Positions 12,329-22,838 of a DNA stretch of 64,000 nt are shown one piece after another. Source of the DNA: Sapria himalayana (Eukaryota; Streptophyta; Magnoliopsida; Malpighiales; Rafflesiaceae). The position numbers and the translations under genes were made by a program. Every line of letters begins with the position of its first letter. Position 1 is the first letter of the stretch. The DNA is taken from contig JAREIK010002263.1 of the NCBI GenBank assembly GCA_029783825.1, positions 203,865 to 267,864 of the forward strand. Direction: 5' to 3'. The notes below the pieces were generated by a model. It had not been told where the DNA came from. It did not search any database and saw nothing but the letters and a program-made list of their open reading frames with translations.

Positions 12329-15116
12329 TATATATACAGCAATAATAAATCTTAAATCTCATTTTAATTTGTATTCATTATAATTTTAAATATTCATTTT
12401 AAATATTTATTAGTTTATTTTTTATATAAATATTTATTACAAAATAAATAATTAGTCAGACAAATATAATATTAATAATTTACTTTTAATATAAAAAAAT
12501 ATAATCATATAAAAAGAGGTAAAAATTTAAAAACAAAAAATTACTATTTAGTAATAAATTTTACTTTGATTTTGAATCATTTTAGGTTTTGTAATTATAT
12601 TTTAATTTATATTTATCATATTAATAATAGTTTATTAATTTATTTTTTGATAATTGATATCTTATCTATCAATAAAATTATTTATAATTAGTTAATATTA
12701 TATATAATTATAATTATTATTATTACTAAATATTTTATTCACATTTTTTAAAAATTTTAAAATTATTATCTTTTCAAATGTTAAAATCTTTGAAAATGTG
12801 AAAAAATAACAAAAATAATTATTTTATTATTTCATTGTTTAAATAAATCCTATAAACCACTAAATATCTAAATACTTAAAGCAATAACTCCTAAATCTCG
12901 AAAACCCTAAATAGATAATCATTTTAAACCGGTATACCCTAAATAATTAATAATAAATCTCAATATTATTTTTTTCATTATAATTTAAAATATTCATTTT
13001 AATTATTTATTCGTTTATTTTTATATATTTATTAATTACATAATAAATTGAGTTAGACAAATATAATTTATATAATTATTCTTCGTCAAAAAAATATAGA
13101 TAAACTTTTTAAAAGAAAAAAAATTCGAAACAAAACATTATTATATAGTAACATATTTTGCTTTGTTTCTGAATCATTTTAAATTTTGTAATTATATTTA
13201 AATTGATATTTATCTTATTAATAATAGATTATTAATTTATTTTTTGATCATTATTAGAATATTTATCAATAAAAATATTTATATTGCATTTATATGATAT
13301 ATAAATATATGATTATTATAACTAAATATAGTATACACTTTTGAAAAAATTTAAAATTATTATAATTTCAAAGATTATAACCTTTGAAAATATCAAAAAA
13401 ATAAAAAAATTAATTTTTTTTGATATTTTTTTATAAATAACACCTATAAACCACTAAATGTATGCATAGTTAAATCAGTAAACTCCTAAACCCCGTAATG
13501 ACAAAATACATAAACCACTAAACCGCTATATAGTACTTAATAATTAATAAATCTAATTTTTAATTTTATTTATTATAATTTTAAATATTCATTTTAATTA
13601 TTTATTTGTTTATTTTTATAGAAATATTTATTACAAAATAAATTATGAGTCCGACAAATATAATTTTAAAAATATATATGCTTATAAAAGAAGTAAAAAT
13701 TTAAAAATTAAAAATTGTTATCCAGAAATATATTTTACTATAATTTTGAATCAATTTGAGTTTTGTAATTATTTATTAATTAATATATATCTTAATATCA
13801 ATAGTTTATAAATTTAATTTTGATCATTATTATAATATATATCAATAAAATTGTTTATTGAATTTATATGATATATAATTATTAATATTATTATAACTAA
13901 GTATTGTATTCACATTTCAAAAAATTTTAAATATTATTATATTTTCAAAGATTAAAACCTATGAAAATAATAAAAAAATATAGCAAATTTTTCTGATATT
14001 TTATTTTTTTAAATAAAACGTATACAACACTAAAAGCCTAAAAACATAAATCGCTAAAATCCTAAATGAAAAAACCTCTAAATATTTAAACCATTAAACT
14101 GGTATACAGTAATAATAAATCATAAATCTCATTTTAAATTTTATTCAGTATAATTTTAAATTTTTATTTTAATTATTTATCAATTTATTTTTATAGAAAT
14201 ATTAATTAAAAAATAAATTATTAGCGAGACAGATTTAATTTAAATTAAAACATTATCCCTAAATAATAAATAATAAATCTCATTTTTTTCAATATAATTT
14301 TAAATATTCATTTTAATTATTTATTTGTTTATTTATATACAAATAATAATTACAAAATAAATTGAGCTATACAAAAATAATTTATATAAATTATTTTTCA
14401 TCAAAAAATTATAGATAAACTTTTTAAAAGGAAAAAAAATTTAAACAAAAAATTATTATATAATAATATATTTTGCTTTGCTTCTGAATCATTTAAGGTT
14501 TGACATTATATTTTAATTGATATCTATCTTATTAATAATATATTATTAATTTATTTTTTGATCATTATTAGAATATTTATCAATAAAATTGTTTATATTG
14601 AATTTACATGATATATAATTATTAAGATTATTATAACTAAATATTATATTTACATTTGAAAATAATTTAAAAATTATTATATTTTTAAAGGTTATCATCT
14701 TTGAAAATGAGAAAAAATCACAAAAATAAATTTTTTGTTATTTTATTGTTTATATAAAACCTATAAACTACTAAATGCCTAAATGCTTAAATCATTAAAC
14801 TTTTAAACACCAAAACCCCAAAACCCTTAAATACTTAAACATTTAAACAATCTTTAAAGGTTTAAGTATTTATAAATAATATATAAATATCTATCAATAA
14901 ATAATAGTTTATTAATTTATTTTTTGATCATTATTATATTTATATTTAGTTTATTAATATCTATCAATAAAATTGTTTATTTTTAATTTACATGATATAT
15001 AATTATTAAGTTTATTATAACTAAATATTGTATTAACATTTGAAAAAAATTTAAAAATTATTATATTTATAAATGTTATAACCTTCAAAATTGATAAAAA
15101 AATTAAAAAATATATA

Positions 15117-15196
15117 CTACTAAATGCCTAAACACTTAAATCACTAAACTCCTAAACTCCTAAATAGTTAAACCATTAAACCGATATACCCTAAAT
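15117..15196 (+). repeat. Octamer domain, ten units in 8-bp phase (first of a local duplicate)
   Basis: Ten consecutive 8-base units in perfect register: CTACTAAA, TGCCTAAA, CACTTAAA, TCACTAAA, CTCCTAAA, CTCCTAAA, TAGTTAAA, CCATTAAA, CCGATATA, CCCTAAAT. Nearly every unit ends in TAAA. The same phased domain, usually ten to twelve units, occurs in most monomers of the window; this is one of the cleanest examples. Confidence 0.9.
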
Positions 15197-15283
15197 AATT
15201 AATCATAAATCTCATTTTTATTTGTATTCATAATAATTTTAATATTCATTTTATTATTTCATTATTTAAATAAAACATATAAA

Positions 15284-15363
15284 CTACTAAATGCCTAAAC
15301 ACTTAAATCACTAAACTCCTAAACTCCTAAATACTTAAACCATTAAACCGGTATACCCTAAAT
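15284..15363 (+). repeat. Octamer domain, second duplicate
   Basis: Ten octamers with the same order as 15117-15196, starting 167 bp downstream, differing at a few bases (CCGGTATA instead of CCGATATA, TACTTAAA instead of TAGTTAAA). This is a local tandem duplication of the octamer domain and its flank; it is single in the corresponding block near 60470. Confidence 0.88.
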
Positions 15364-16731
15364 AATTAATCATAAATCTCATTTTTATTTGTATTCATAA
15401 TAATTTTATTATTCATTTTAATTATGTATTAGTTTATTTTTATAGAAATATTAATTGCAAAATAAAATTATGAATGAGTCAAATATAATTTAAATAATTT
15501 ATCTTCATCAAAAAAATTTATAAGCTTATTAATGGAATCAAAAATTTTAAAATAAAAAATTATTATTTAGTAATATATTTTGCTTTGATTTTGAATTGTT
15601 TTAGGTTTTGCAAATATATTTTAATTAATATCTATCTTATTAATAATAGTTTATTAATCTATTTATGATTAGTATTATAATATATATCAATAAAATTATT
15701 TGTATTGAATTTACATGATATTTAATTTTTATGATTATTATAATTAAATATTGTATTAACATTTGAAAAAAAAATTAAAAATTATAATAAATTTAATGGT
15801 TATAACCTTGAAAATGAGAAAAAATCATAAAAATAATTTTTTTTGTTATTTAATTATTTAAATAAAACTTATAAACCACAAAATACCTAAATACTTAAAT
15901 TACTAAATTTTTTAACCCTGATACTTCTACACCACACACACAGTGACGGACCAGAGTACACACGTGCACATATTCTTGTCCATTTTGGTGTAGCATTTAG
16001 AGGGGGAAGCAAGTCCTGGAAGTAGCCACAAGAATGGGCCACCAGCTTGTAGAGGGCCCCACTAGTAAGCTGGGATGATAACATTCCGACATCTGACGAG
16101 ACCGTGAAAAGTGGTCAGGAGTAAACCTAGATGTGCTAGGAGTGGGTCTCACTAGCCTTATCAGGCAGCATAGAGGGCCACCCAACCATCTCCCAATAGG
16201 AGTAGCGGGTAATCCATGATTAATTGGAGAGCCGGAAAAATCTGAAGCATCACCAAGTAGGGCCAGTAAGCAATGGAGTCCAGACCAGCCACACGGGAGC
16301 GAAAGATTCAAACTTGTAGTTTATGTTGGTAGTCTTATTTGTATTTTGGACTTTGTATGCACCATGTACTTGTAGAGACGGATCATGACATACTCACACA
16401 CACAATCTTGTCTGTTCTTTATGTAGCATGCAATGAGGGCAACTAGACCCATGAATATCTTTAAGTGGGGCCCACTAATGCATTTTGTAAATACACATTA
16501 GGTGATCTTGCACTCCCGGGAGCAGAAGACCCATCTTTATAGCATTTTGCTAATTTTACTTGTATTCTAGCTTGGTTGTACCCGTAGATAATTAGACTAT
16601 GAGATGGACCTCATCACAAATGCACACTAATGAATGCATATTTTTTGATATGTTTTCGGTGCAATATACAGCCACTTCTTGGAGCTCAAGTAAGAAGCAT
16701 TCTAACCCAAGAGATACTCTTTTGAGGATCA

Positions 16732-17191
16732 TTGGAGCAAAAGAATGTGGAATTCAGAGCTGAGAATGAATTGACAAAGTGCCATAGATATGGACTTGTG
16801 GATTTATGGGTATTTAGTTTTACATGTATTCCATTGCATAACAATTACATAGGCAAACGCTTGATGCTGCATGTCACATACATGCACAATCTTATATTTG
16901 CATAGTTTTAATATGGTGCATCATTCAGGTTCCTCCAAAAGGCTTGGACAAATTCGAATGGAAAGGCCGCAATGTGCATAATGACTCAATGCCAACTCTG
17001 ATGTACCGCGAATGCCAGGTGATTTTAGTTGTATTCGTATGCTTGGAATTAATAGGTATTATGTTTCTTTATGTATTTTTTGCATAGAAACATTAAGGTG
17101 CATAGGATTTCGTTGGCTGGCCTAAATTAGTCAGCTTTTCAGTCTCTTGTAATGTTGTGTGCTTAACTGATAAATAAAGTGTGTATTTTAC
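16732..17191 (+). pseudogene. Captured 3' end of an unidentified cellular gene (three exon pieces, stop, poly(A) signal)
   Basis: Three pieces fit together in phase. A 26-codon open piece at 16732-16809 (LEQKNVEFRAENELTK... ending DLW, coiled-coil-like) is followed by a GTATTT donor. A 119-base intron ends in TTCATTCAG... at 16928. A 30-codon piece at 16929-17018 begins VPPKGLDKFEWKG and ends MYRECQ, flanked by GTGATT. A 69-base intron ends in TTTGCATAG, and the last exon reads K-H-stop at 17088-17096. AATAAA at 17173-17178 is followed about 12 bases later by an A-rich stretch. Both introns are phase 0. A TGA lies in frame just upstream (16723-16725), so the true upstream exon edge is unclear. 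The copy at 61917-62375 has a one-base deletion in the middle piece. I do not recognise the protein. The splice sites are my reading, not proven. Confidence 0.5.
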
Positions 17192-17210
17192 AAAAAAAAA
17201 TCAAAAAAAA

Positions 17211-17286
17211 CCATAAACCCTAAACTTTAAATCATAAAGCTTAAACCATAAACTATAACCCTAATCCATAAACCCTAAATCTTAAA
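17211..17286 (+). repeat. Degenerate telomere-type heptamer array
   Basis: Units in 7-bp phase: CCATAAA, CCCTAAA, CTTTAAA, TCATAAA, GCTTAAA, CCATAAA, then one 6-base unit, then CCCTAAT, CCATAAA, CCCTAAA, TCTTAAA. Plant telomeres are (CCCTAAA)n, and two units here match exactly. The phase is 7, unlike the 8-bp phase of the satellite octamers. It is conserved in copy B at 62413-62467. Confidence 0.75.
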
Positions 17287-18390
17287 TCTCATCTTTTGGA
17301 CTTTTATAATCAAATGACTAAGTGTTAAATTTAAATTGAAATTCACAACTTTTAGGAATGTCACAGATTTTACTTTTTGTATATGTAACACAAAGTCATG
17401 ACTCAAGGGGTAAGTTATGGATTCAGTCTCTTTCTTGCTTTAGATTATCGTAGCATTAGCAAAGGTCATGATTGTATATTTTGTCTCTAGAACACAAAAT
17501 CATATCGATAAAAATATGACATAACTTGTGTCTCTCTGTTGAACATATTGTTATGGCACTAAGAATGATCAGAATACATATTTAATCACTATAATACTGA
17601 TCACAATATTGGGTATGACCATAGCTTGTGCATTTTATGTTTATATTGCAAAGTCATTGCACTAAGAATTATTGTAACTTTGGACATTCCTCAAGAGCAA
17701 AAGTCATGACCCTAGAAATAGTTAAAGCTTGAGTACTACTCTATATAACTTTCTATAGCTAAAATTCTTGGGATTGGAATATCACTATGGCTTTTTTCTT
17801 TGATTTGTGACCTCAAGTGTCAATATGCAAGACTAATATTTAGAGCAATGATTAAAACCTTTTATATGTTTGAATATGATTCATTTACACCTTTTTGGGT
17901 ATTGTGAGCTTGTATACATAACTCATTTAATATAAAAAGAAATAAATGATACTTTTCATATCCATGAGGATATAAAAAAAAGGCTTGGACATGCCAATAA
18001 AATAATTTTTTTGATCCTTGATTGAAAGAGAGCCCATACTTATTGCCCTGCTCAAACCGCCCAGGGGCTAGTTTGTTCTAATAGGCTACAAGGTGGTTAT
18101 TTTTTTAGAGGTGAACAATGTTTTAATAAATTTCGTTGAGTGTGTGCCTGAGAGATATTTAAGAAGAAATTACAATAATCAATATAAATAGCATCCTCAA
18201 TAACTAGCTATTTAAACACATAGGGGTACAACTTAGGTATATTCTATTAGCGTACATGAGTCAAATTACCTTTGATAGCCTAGTGATTCAATATCAAATA
18301 TAATGAGACATAATAGAGATAAAGTAAAAGCTCATATTATTTTGGTTAGAGCTTTAGCAATCATTCTAGGGTTGAGAGAGGAACAAAATA

Positions 18391-18795
18391 AATTATTTTA
18401 ATTATTCTGTATAATTTTAATTTTTATTTTAATTATTTATAAGTTTATTTTTATAGAAATATTAATTACAAAATAAATTATTAGTGAGACAGATCTAATT
18501 TAAATTAAAATGGTATATAATAAATAATAAATAATAAAGAATAAATATCATTTTTATTTTCATTTTAATTTTAAATATTCAAATTTAATTATTTATTTGT
18601 TTATTTTTATATAAATATTAATTACAAAATAAATTATGAGTTACACAAATATAATTTATATAAATTATTTTTCATCAAAATAATATAGATAGACTTTTTA
18701 AAAGAAAAAAAAATTCAAAACAAAAAATTATTATATAGTAATATATTTAGCATTGCTTCTGAATCATTTTAGATTTTGTAACATATATTTAGCAT
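18391..18795 (+). repeat. Satellite array block 4, short forward piece
   Basis: Tail of one long-class monomer and the first part of the next (anchor near 18737, type with GCATTGCTTCTGAATC). It ends in the monomer body near 18790, where the repeat switches orientation. It matches 63576-64000. Confidence 0.88.
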
Positions 18796-20961
18796 ATATC
18801 TATATTTTTTTTAAATTTTTACTTCTTTATATAAGATTATTTTTTTTATTATTAAAAATAAATTATTAAAATTATATTTCTGTCACTCATTATTTATTTT
18901 GTGATTGATATTTCTATAAAAAATAAACTAATAAATAATTAAAATGAATATTTAAAATTATAATGAATACAAATTAAAATGAGATTTATGATTTCTTATA
19001 TATGGTATACCGATTTAATGGTTTGATTAGTTAAGAGTTTTGTCGTTTAGGAGTTTAGCAATTTATCTTTTTAGGCATTTACTGGTTTATTGGTTTTATT
19101 TATATAATAAAAATTTATAATTCTTTTTTTGATTTTTTCTGATTTTCAAAGATTATAATCTTTGAAAATAAAATAATTTTTAAAATTGTTTGAAATGTGA
19201 TTATAATGTATAGTTATATTAATCTTACTAATTATATATCATATAAATTCAATATAAATAATCTTAATGATAGATATTTCAATAATGATGAACAATTAAA
19301 TTAATAAACTATTATTTATAATATTAATATTAATTCAAATATATTTACATAACACAAATGATTCAAAATCAAATAAAAATGTAATACTAAATAATAATAT
19401 TTAATTTTTAAAATTTTTCTTCTTTTTATAATGTTATATTTTTTTTATTAAAATAAATTATTTAAATAATATTTGTTTCACCCAAATATTATTTTGTAAA
19501 TAATTTTTCTAAAAAGTTAACAATAAAAATGAGATTTATTATTTATTAAGTAGTATATAGCTGTTAAAAGGTTTATGTATTTTGGGGTTTCGAGATTTAT
19601 GAGCTTATTGATTTAAGTAAGTAAGGATTTAATGATATATAGGTTTTATTTAAAAAATGAAATAACAAAAAATTTATTTTTATTATTTTTTCTCATTTTT
19701 TGAGGTCATAACATTTTAAAATATAATAATTTTTAAATTTTTTTCAAAAGTGAATAAAATATTTAGTTATAATAATCATTATATTTATATATCATATAAA
19801 TTCAATATAAACAATATTATTGATAAATATTCCAATAATGATAAAAATATAAATTAATAATCTCTTATTAATAAGATAGATATCAATTAAAATATAATTA
19901 CAAAACCTAAAATGATTCAGAAGAAAAGCAAAATATATTACTATATAATAATTTTTTATTTTAAATTTTTTTTTTCAAAAAGTTTATCAATAATTTTTTG
20001 ATGAAAAATAATTTATATAAATTATATTTGTCTAACTCAATTTATTTTGTAATTAATATTTATATATAAATAATCAAATAAATAATTAAAATGAATATTT
20101 AAAATTATAATGAAAAAAAATGAGATTTATTATTTATTATTTAGGGATACAGGTTTAATTTAAATTAGATCTGTCTCATTAATAATTTATTTTGTAATTA
20201 ATATTTCTATAAAATAAATTGATAAATAATTAAATAAAAATTTAAAATTATACTGAATAAAATTAAAATGAGATTTATGATTTATTATTAATGTATACCA
20301 ATTTAATGATTTAAGTATTTATAGGTTTTGTCGTTTGGAGTTTAGCGATTTATGTTTTTACGCTTTTAGTGGTTTATAGGTTTTATTAAAAAAAATAAAA
20401 TAACAAAAAAAATTTCTATAATTTTTTATCATTTTCTTAGTTTATAACATTTGAAAATATAATAATATTTAAAATTTTTTAAAACTTTAATACAATATTT
20501 TTTTATAATAATATTAATAAGTATATATCATATAAATTCAATATAAATAATTTTATTGATAGATATTATAATAATGATCAAAAATTAAATTTATAAACTA
20601 TTAATATTAAGATAGATATTAATTAAAAAATATTTACAAAACCCAAATTTATTCAAAATTAAAGTAACTTATATTACTTCATAATAATTTTTAATTTTTA
20701 AATTTATACTTCTTTTATAAGCTTATATTTTTATTAGATAAATAATATATTATTTAAATTATATTTGTCTCACTCATAATTTATTTTGTAATAAATATTT
20801 CTAAATCAATACACTAATAAATAATTAAAATGAATAATTAAAAATATAATAAATAGTAATAAAAAATAGATTTATTAATTATTAAGTAGTATTTAGTGGT
20901 TTAAAAGGTTTATGTATTTAGGCATTACGGGCTTTAGGAGTTCACTGATTTAAATTTATAT
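18796..20961 (-). repeat. Satellite array block 5, inverted relative to all other blocks
   Basis: Read on the reverse strand, this is ordinary satellite: reverse anchors lie near 20680, 19945 and 19390, and the octamer domain appears as TTTAG-type units (for example TTTAGGCATTACGGG at 20917-20931). The reverse-strand order, starting next to the hAT end at 20970, matches the forward order after 29343 (types at 29623 and 30362) and then types seen near 32756 and 33353. The left junction near 18790-18800 joins two oppositely oriented monomer bodies. Confidence 0.9.
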
Positions 20962-20969
20962 GCATTTAG
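20962..20969 (-). repeat. Target-site duplication at the right end of the inverted hAT copy
   Basis: GCATTTAG, the reverse complement of CTAAATGC, directly abuts the hAT terminus TAGGGCTGCTC. It is identical to the duplication at 29335-29342 and 49366-49373, so this is the same insertion site. Confidence 0.85.
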
Positions 20970-21167
20970 TAGGGCTGCTCACGAGACTCGGATATTCACG
21001 ACCCGACCCGAAGTCTTGTCCCGAAAGAATCGGGACCTAGAAAAATCCGTTGACTTTAACTTTTCCCGTCCCTTTCTTGCACGCATTTTTTCTTTTGGGA
21101 TGGTTTCAGATCTTAAGCAATATCCATCCCGATAACCGTCCCGTCTTAAAAAACTCATACTAGAACT

Positions 21168-21187
21168 AGGAATATATATATATAACA
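21168..21187 (+). promoter_or_regulatory. Possible TATA region of the hAT transposase
   Basis: An ATATATATATATAA run about 200 bp inside the right TIR and about 370 bp before the first transposase ATG. Equivalent runs occur reversed at 29119-29132 and 52657-52671. The position suits a promoter, but alternating AT is common in this window, so this is only suggestive. Confidence 0.35.
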
Positions 21188-21558
21188 TGAAGATGCACCC
21201 AATTCCGCTACTGCCCATCCAATTCTGACGCACCTTTTGTGTTTCTGATGAGTTCCAGTCTACCTCACGCCACTCCAGCCGTGTTCAGTTCGGTCCAGTC
21301 CTTGTCCGTCACACTTCTGGTTGCTTCCAACGTGTCTCAGATGCCACCAGCCTTTTGGTTTGTTTTTCTGACGAGAATTGAGTGATTAATTATTATTATT
21401 ATGTGTCTCAGTCAGTTTTGTTGAGTATTTGTTGTGGTGTTGTGGTTGGGCAGAATGAGTAGGCTGAATGTGTTACAGTCAATTTTTTAGAGCTTGCTTA
21501 TTTGAAATATTTATATGTATTTATGCTTAACATATTATATTAATTAATGGCAATGCAG

Positions 21559-22838
21559 ATGGCACAATCCAATGGTAAACAAAAAATACGATAAATTGAA
21601 GATGATCATATCTCAAATGATCAAAGTACTGGTAAATCCAATCATCATCCTTTCACAAACCCTCCTATTGTTATGACATGTTCTTCAATTCCAATTGTAA
21701 AAGAAAGTCAAGGTACATCTCAACCTCAACCTCAACCCCATAAAAAGTATAAGTATGCTGCTTGGGAAACTTATGAAATATTAGTTGATTCAGAGGGAAA
21801 TGAAACTGATAGGGCAGCTTGTATATGGTGTAGGAAAGAATATTTGGCAAAAAGTGATCAAGGTACTTAGGGTTTATGGAAATACTTGAAAGAGACTTGT
21901 AGGAAATTTCCATACAAAAAAGAATTAATAGAAGCTCACAAAGGTAAAGACAAGTCACAATCTTTGTTGAGTTTCACTAAAGGTACTAGTTCAGAGAATA
22001 ACAAATTAACTTGTTGGAAATTTGATCAACAACTAGTTAGGGAGGCTTTGGTGAAAATTATCATAAAAGATGAATTGCCTTTTTGTTTTGTTGAGAGGCA
22101 TGAGTTTAAAGAGTTTTGTGAAGTTAGTGTGCCTCAATTTAAAAATCCATCTAGGCACTCTATACTTAGGGATTGTTTTTCTTTGTTTGTCAATGAAAAG
22201 AAGAAATTATTTGATAGCATATCATCTCATTGTTGTAGAGTTTCATTGACTACCGACACTTGGACTAGCATTCAAAATTTGTCTTATATATGTTTGACTG
22301 TTCATTCCATTGATTCTCAATGGAATATGCATAAAAGGCTTTTGAACTTTTGTGTAATTAAAAGTCATTCTGGAGTTAATATTAGAAATGCTATTGAGTT
22401 TTGCATGAATGAATGGGGTTTGAAAAAGTTGATGTGCATTACTATTGACAATGCATAAAATAATTATGTTGGAATTGAACAATTGAAAAAAAGGCTTGTA
22501 AAGAAAAGTGTTTTCCTTTGAGAGGCGAGGATTTTCATATGAAATGTTGTGCTCATATCCTAAACTTAATTGTCAAAGATGGCAATCCAGTAGTTGACGG
22601 TGCTATTCAAAAAATTAGAGGGGTGGTGAAATATTTGAGGAACAGTCCTAAAAGATTAGATATGTTTAAGTTATGTGTTGAAGAAGCAAACTTGACATAT
22701 GGATCTTCATTGCAATTTGATTGTCCTACGAGATGGAATTCAACTTATTTGATGCTACAAACTGATATAAAATATCAAAAAGAATTTGATAAGTTGGAGG
22801 ACAAAGACAAGGTCTTTGAAGGATTTTGGTTCAAAAAA
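21559..22838 (+). pseudogene. hAT transposase N-terminal part, broken and truncated
   Basis: Encodes the N-terminal half of a plant hAT (BED-finger, RICESLEEPER-like) transposase. The first ATG (21559) meets a TAA after 11 codons (21592-21594); another in-frame ATG at 21673 precedes the BED finger region (YAAWETYEILVDSEGN, then CIWC), which ends at a TAG (21868-21870). After it come FPYKKELIEAHKGKDKSQSL, FDQQLVREALVK and FCFVERHEFKEFCEVSVPQF, then the RNase-H-like core opening LTTDTWTSIQNLSYICLTVH (first catalytic Asp). CITIDNA follows (second Asp), where Ser is replaced by a TAA (22456-22458). A one-base deletion near 22515 shifts frame before HMKCCAHILNLIV and CPTRWNSTYLMLQ. The end is lost at the satellite junction. 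It cannot make transposase. Confidence 0.88.

Larger units (their letters stand above)
12337..15924 (+). repeat. Satellite array block 3, including a truncated monomer and a local duplication
   Basis: Anchors near 12550, 13147, 13722, 14460 and 15568, with a truncated or recombined monomer around 14880-15100. The octamer domain is present twice in succession here (15117-15196 and 15284-15363), whereas the matching block at 57.7-61.1 kb has it once. The monomer starting at 14460 follows a long-class junction at about 14220-14390. The order matches 57881, 58475, 59047, 59785 and 60756. Confidence 0.92.
15925..18390 (+). other. 2.47-kb non-satellite insertion carrying a gene tail (copy A)
   Basis: The satellite breaks off inside the octamer domain (after AACCCTGATAC) and resumes about 2.47 kb later at ATTATTCTGTATAATTTT, with about 20 bp of uncertainty at each edge. 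The insert has near-normal base composition. From left to right: about 0.8 kb of unrecognised sequence, exon-like pieces at 16732-17096, an AATAAA at 17173, A-rich stretches, degenerate telomere-type heptamers at 17211-17286, and about 1.1 kb with scattered copies of AAAGTCATGAC-like motifs (near 17390, 17464, 17651, 17698). The whole segment recurs at 61108-63575 in the same orientation and satellite position. No terminal inverted repeat or clear target duplication was found. Confidence 0.8.
20970..22838 (+). mobile_element. hAT transposon, truncated copy in the inverted block (right TIR plus transposase N-terminal part)
   Basis: Begins with the right terminal repeat in reverse orientation (TAGGGCTGCTCACGAG), C-rich subterminal motifs (CCCGACCCG, CCCGTCCC), a TATA run at 21171-21184, about 0.37 kb of leader and the transposase reading rightwards. 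Homology to the other copies ends near 22835-22840 at GGTTCAAAA, where forward satellite begins; the junction shows A-rich microhomology. The missing part nearly equals what is preserved at 5947-7525, so the two fragments together cover almost the whole element. Confidence 0.88.

Noticed and set aside
12055..12345. 96-residue open frame in the 0.56-kb insertion
   Set aside because: Not kept in copy B and runs into satellite; accidental.
15997..16311. 104-residue reverse-strand open frame at the left of the 2.47-kb insertion
   Set aside because: In the second copy (61270-61497) the frame breaks and the C-terminal part changes frame; changes are not biased to silent sites by eye, and no domain is recognised.
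16929..17096. Similarity of the YRECQK ending to the start of ZF-HD zinc-finger domains (YxECxxNHA)
   Set aside because: Only a few residues match, the reading stops immediately after, and ZF-HD genes are usually intronless.
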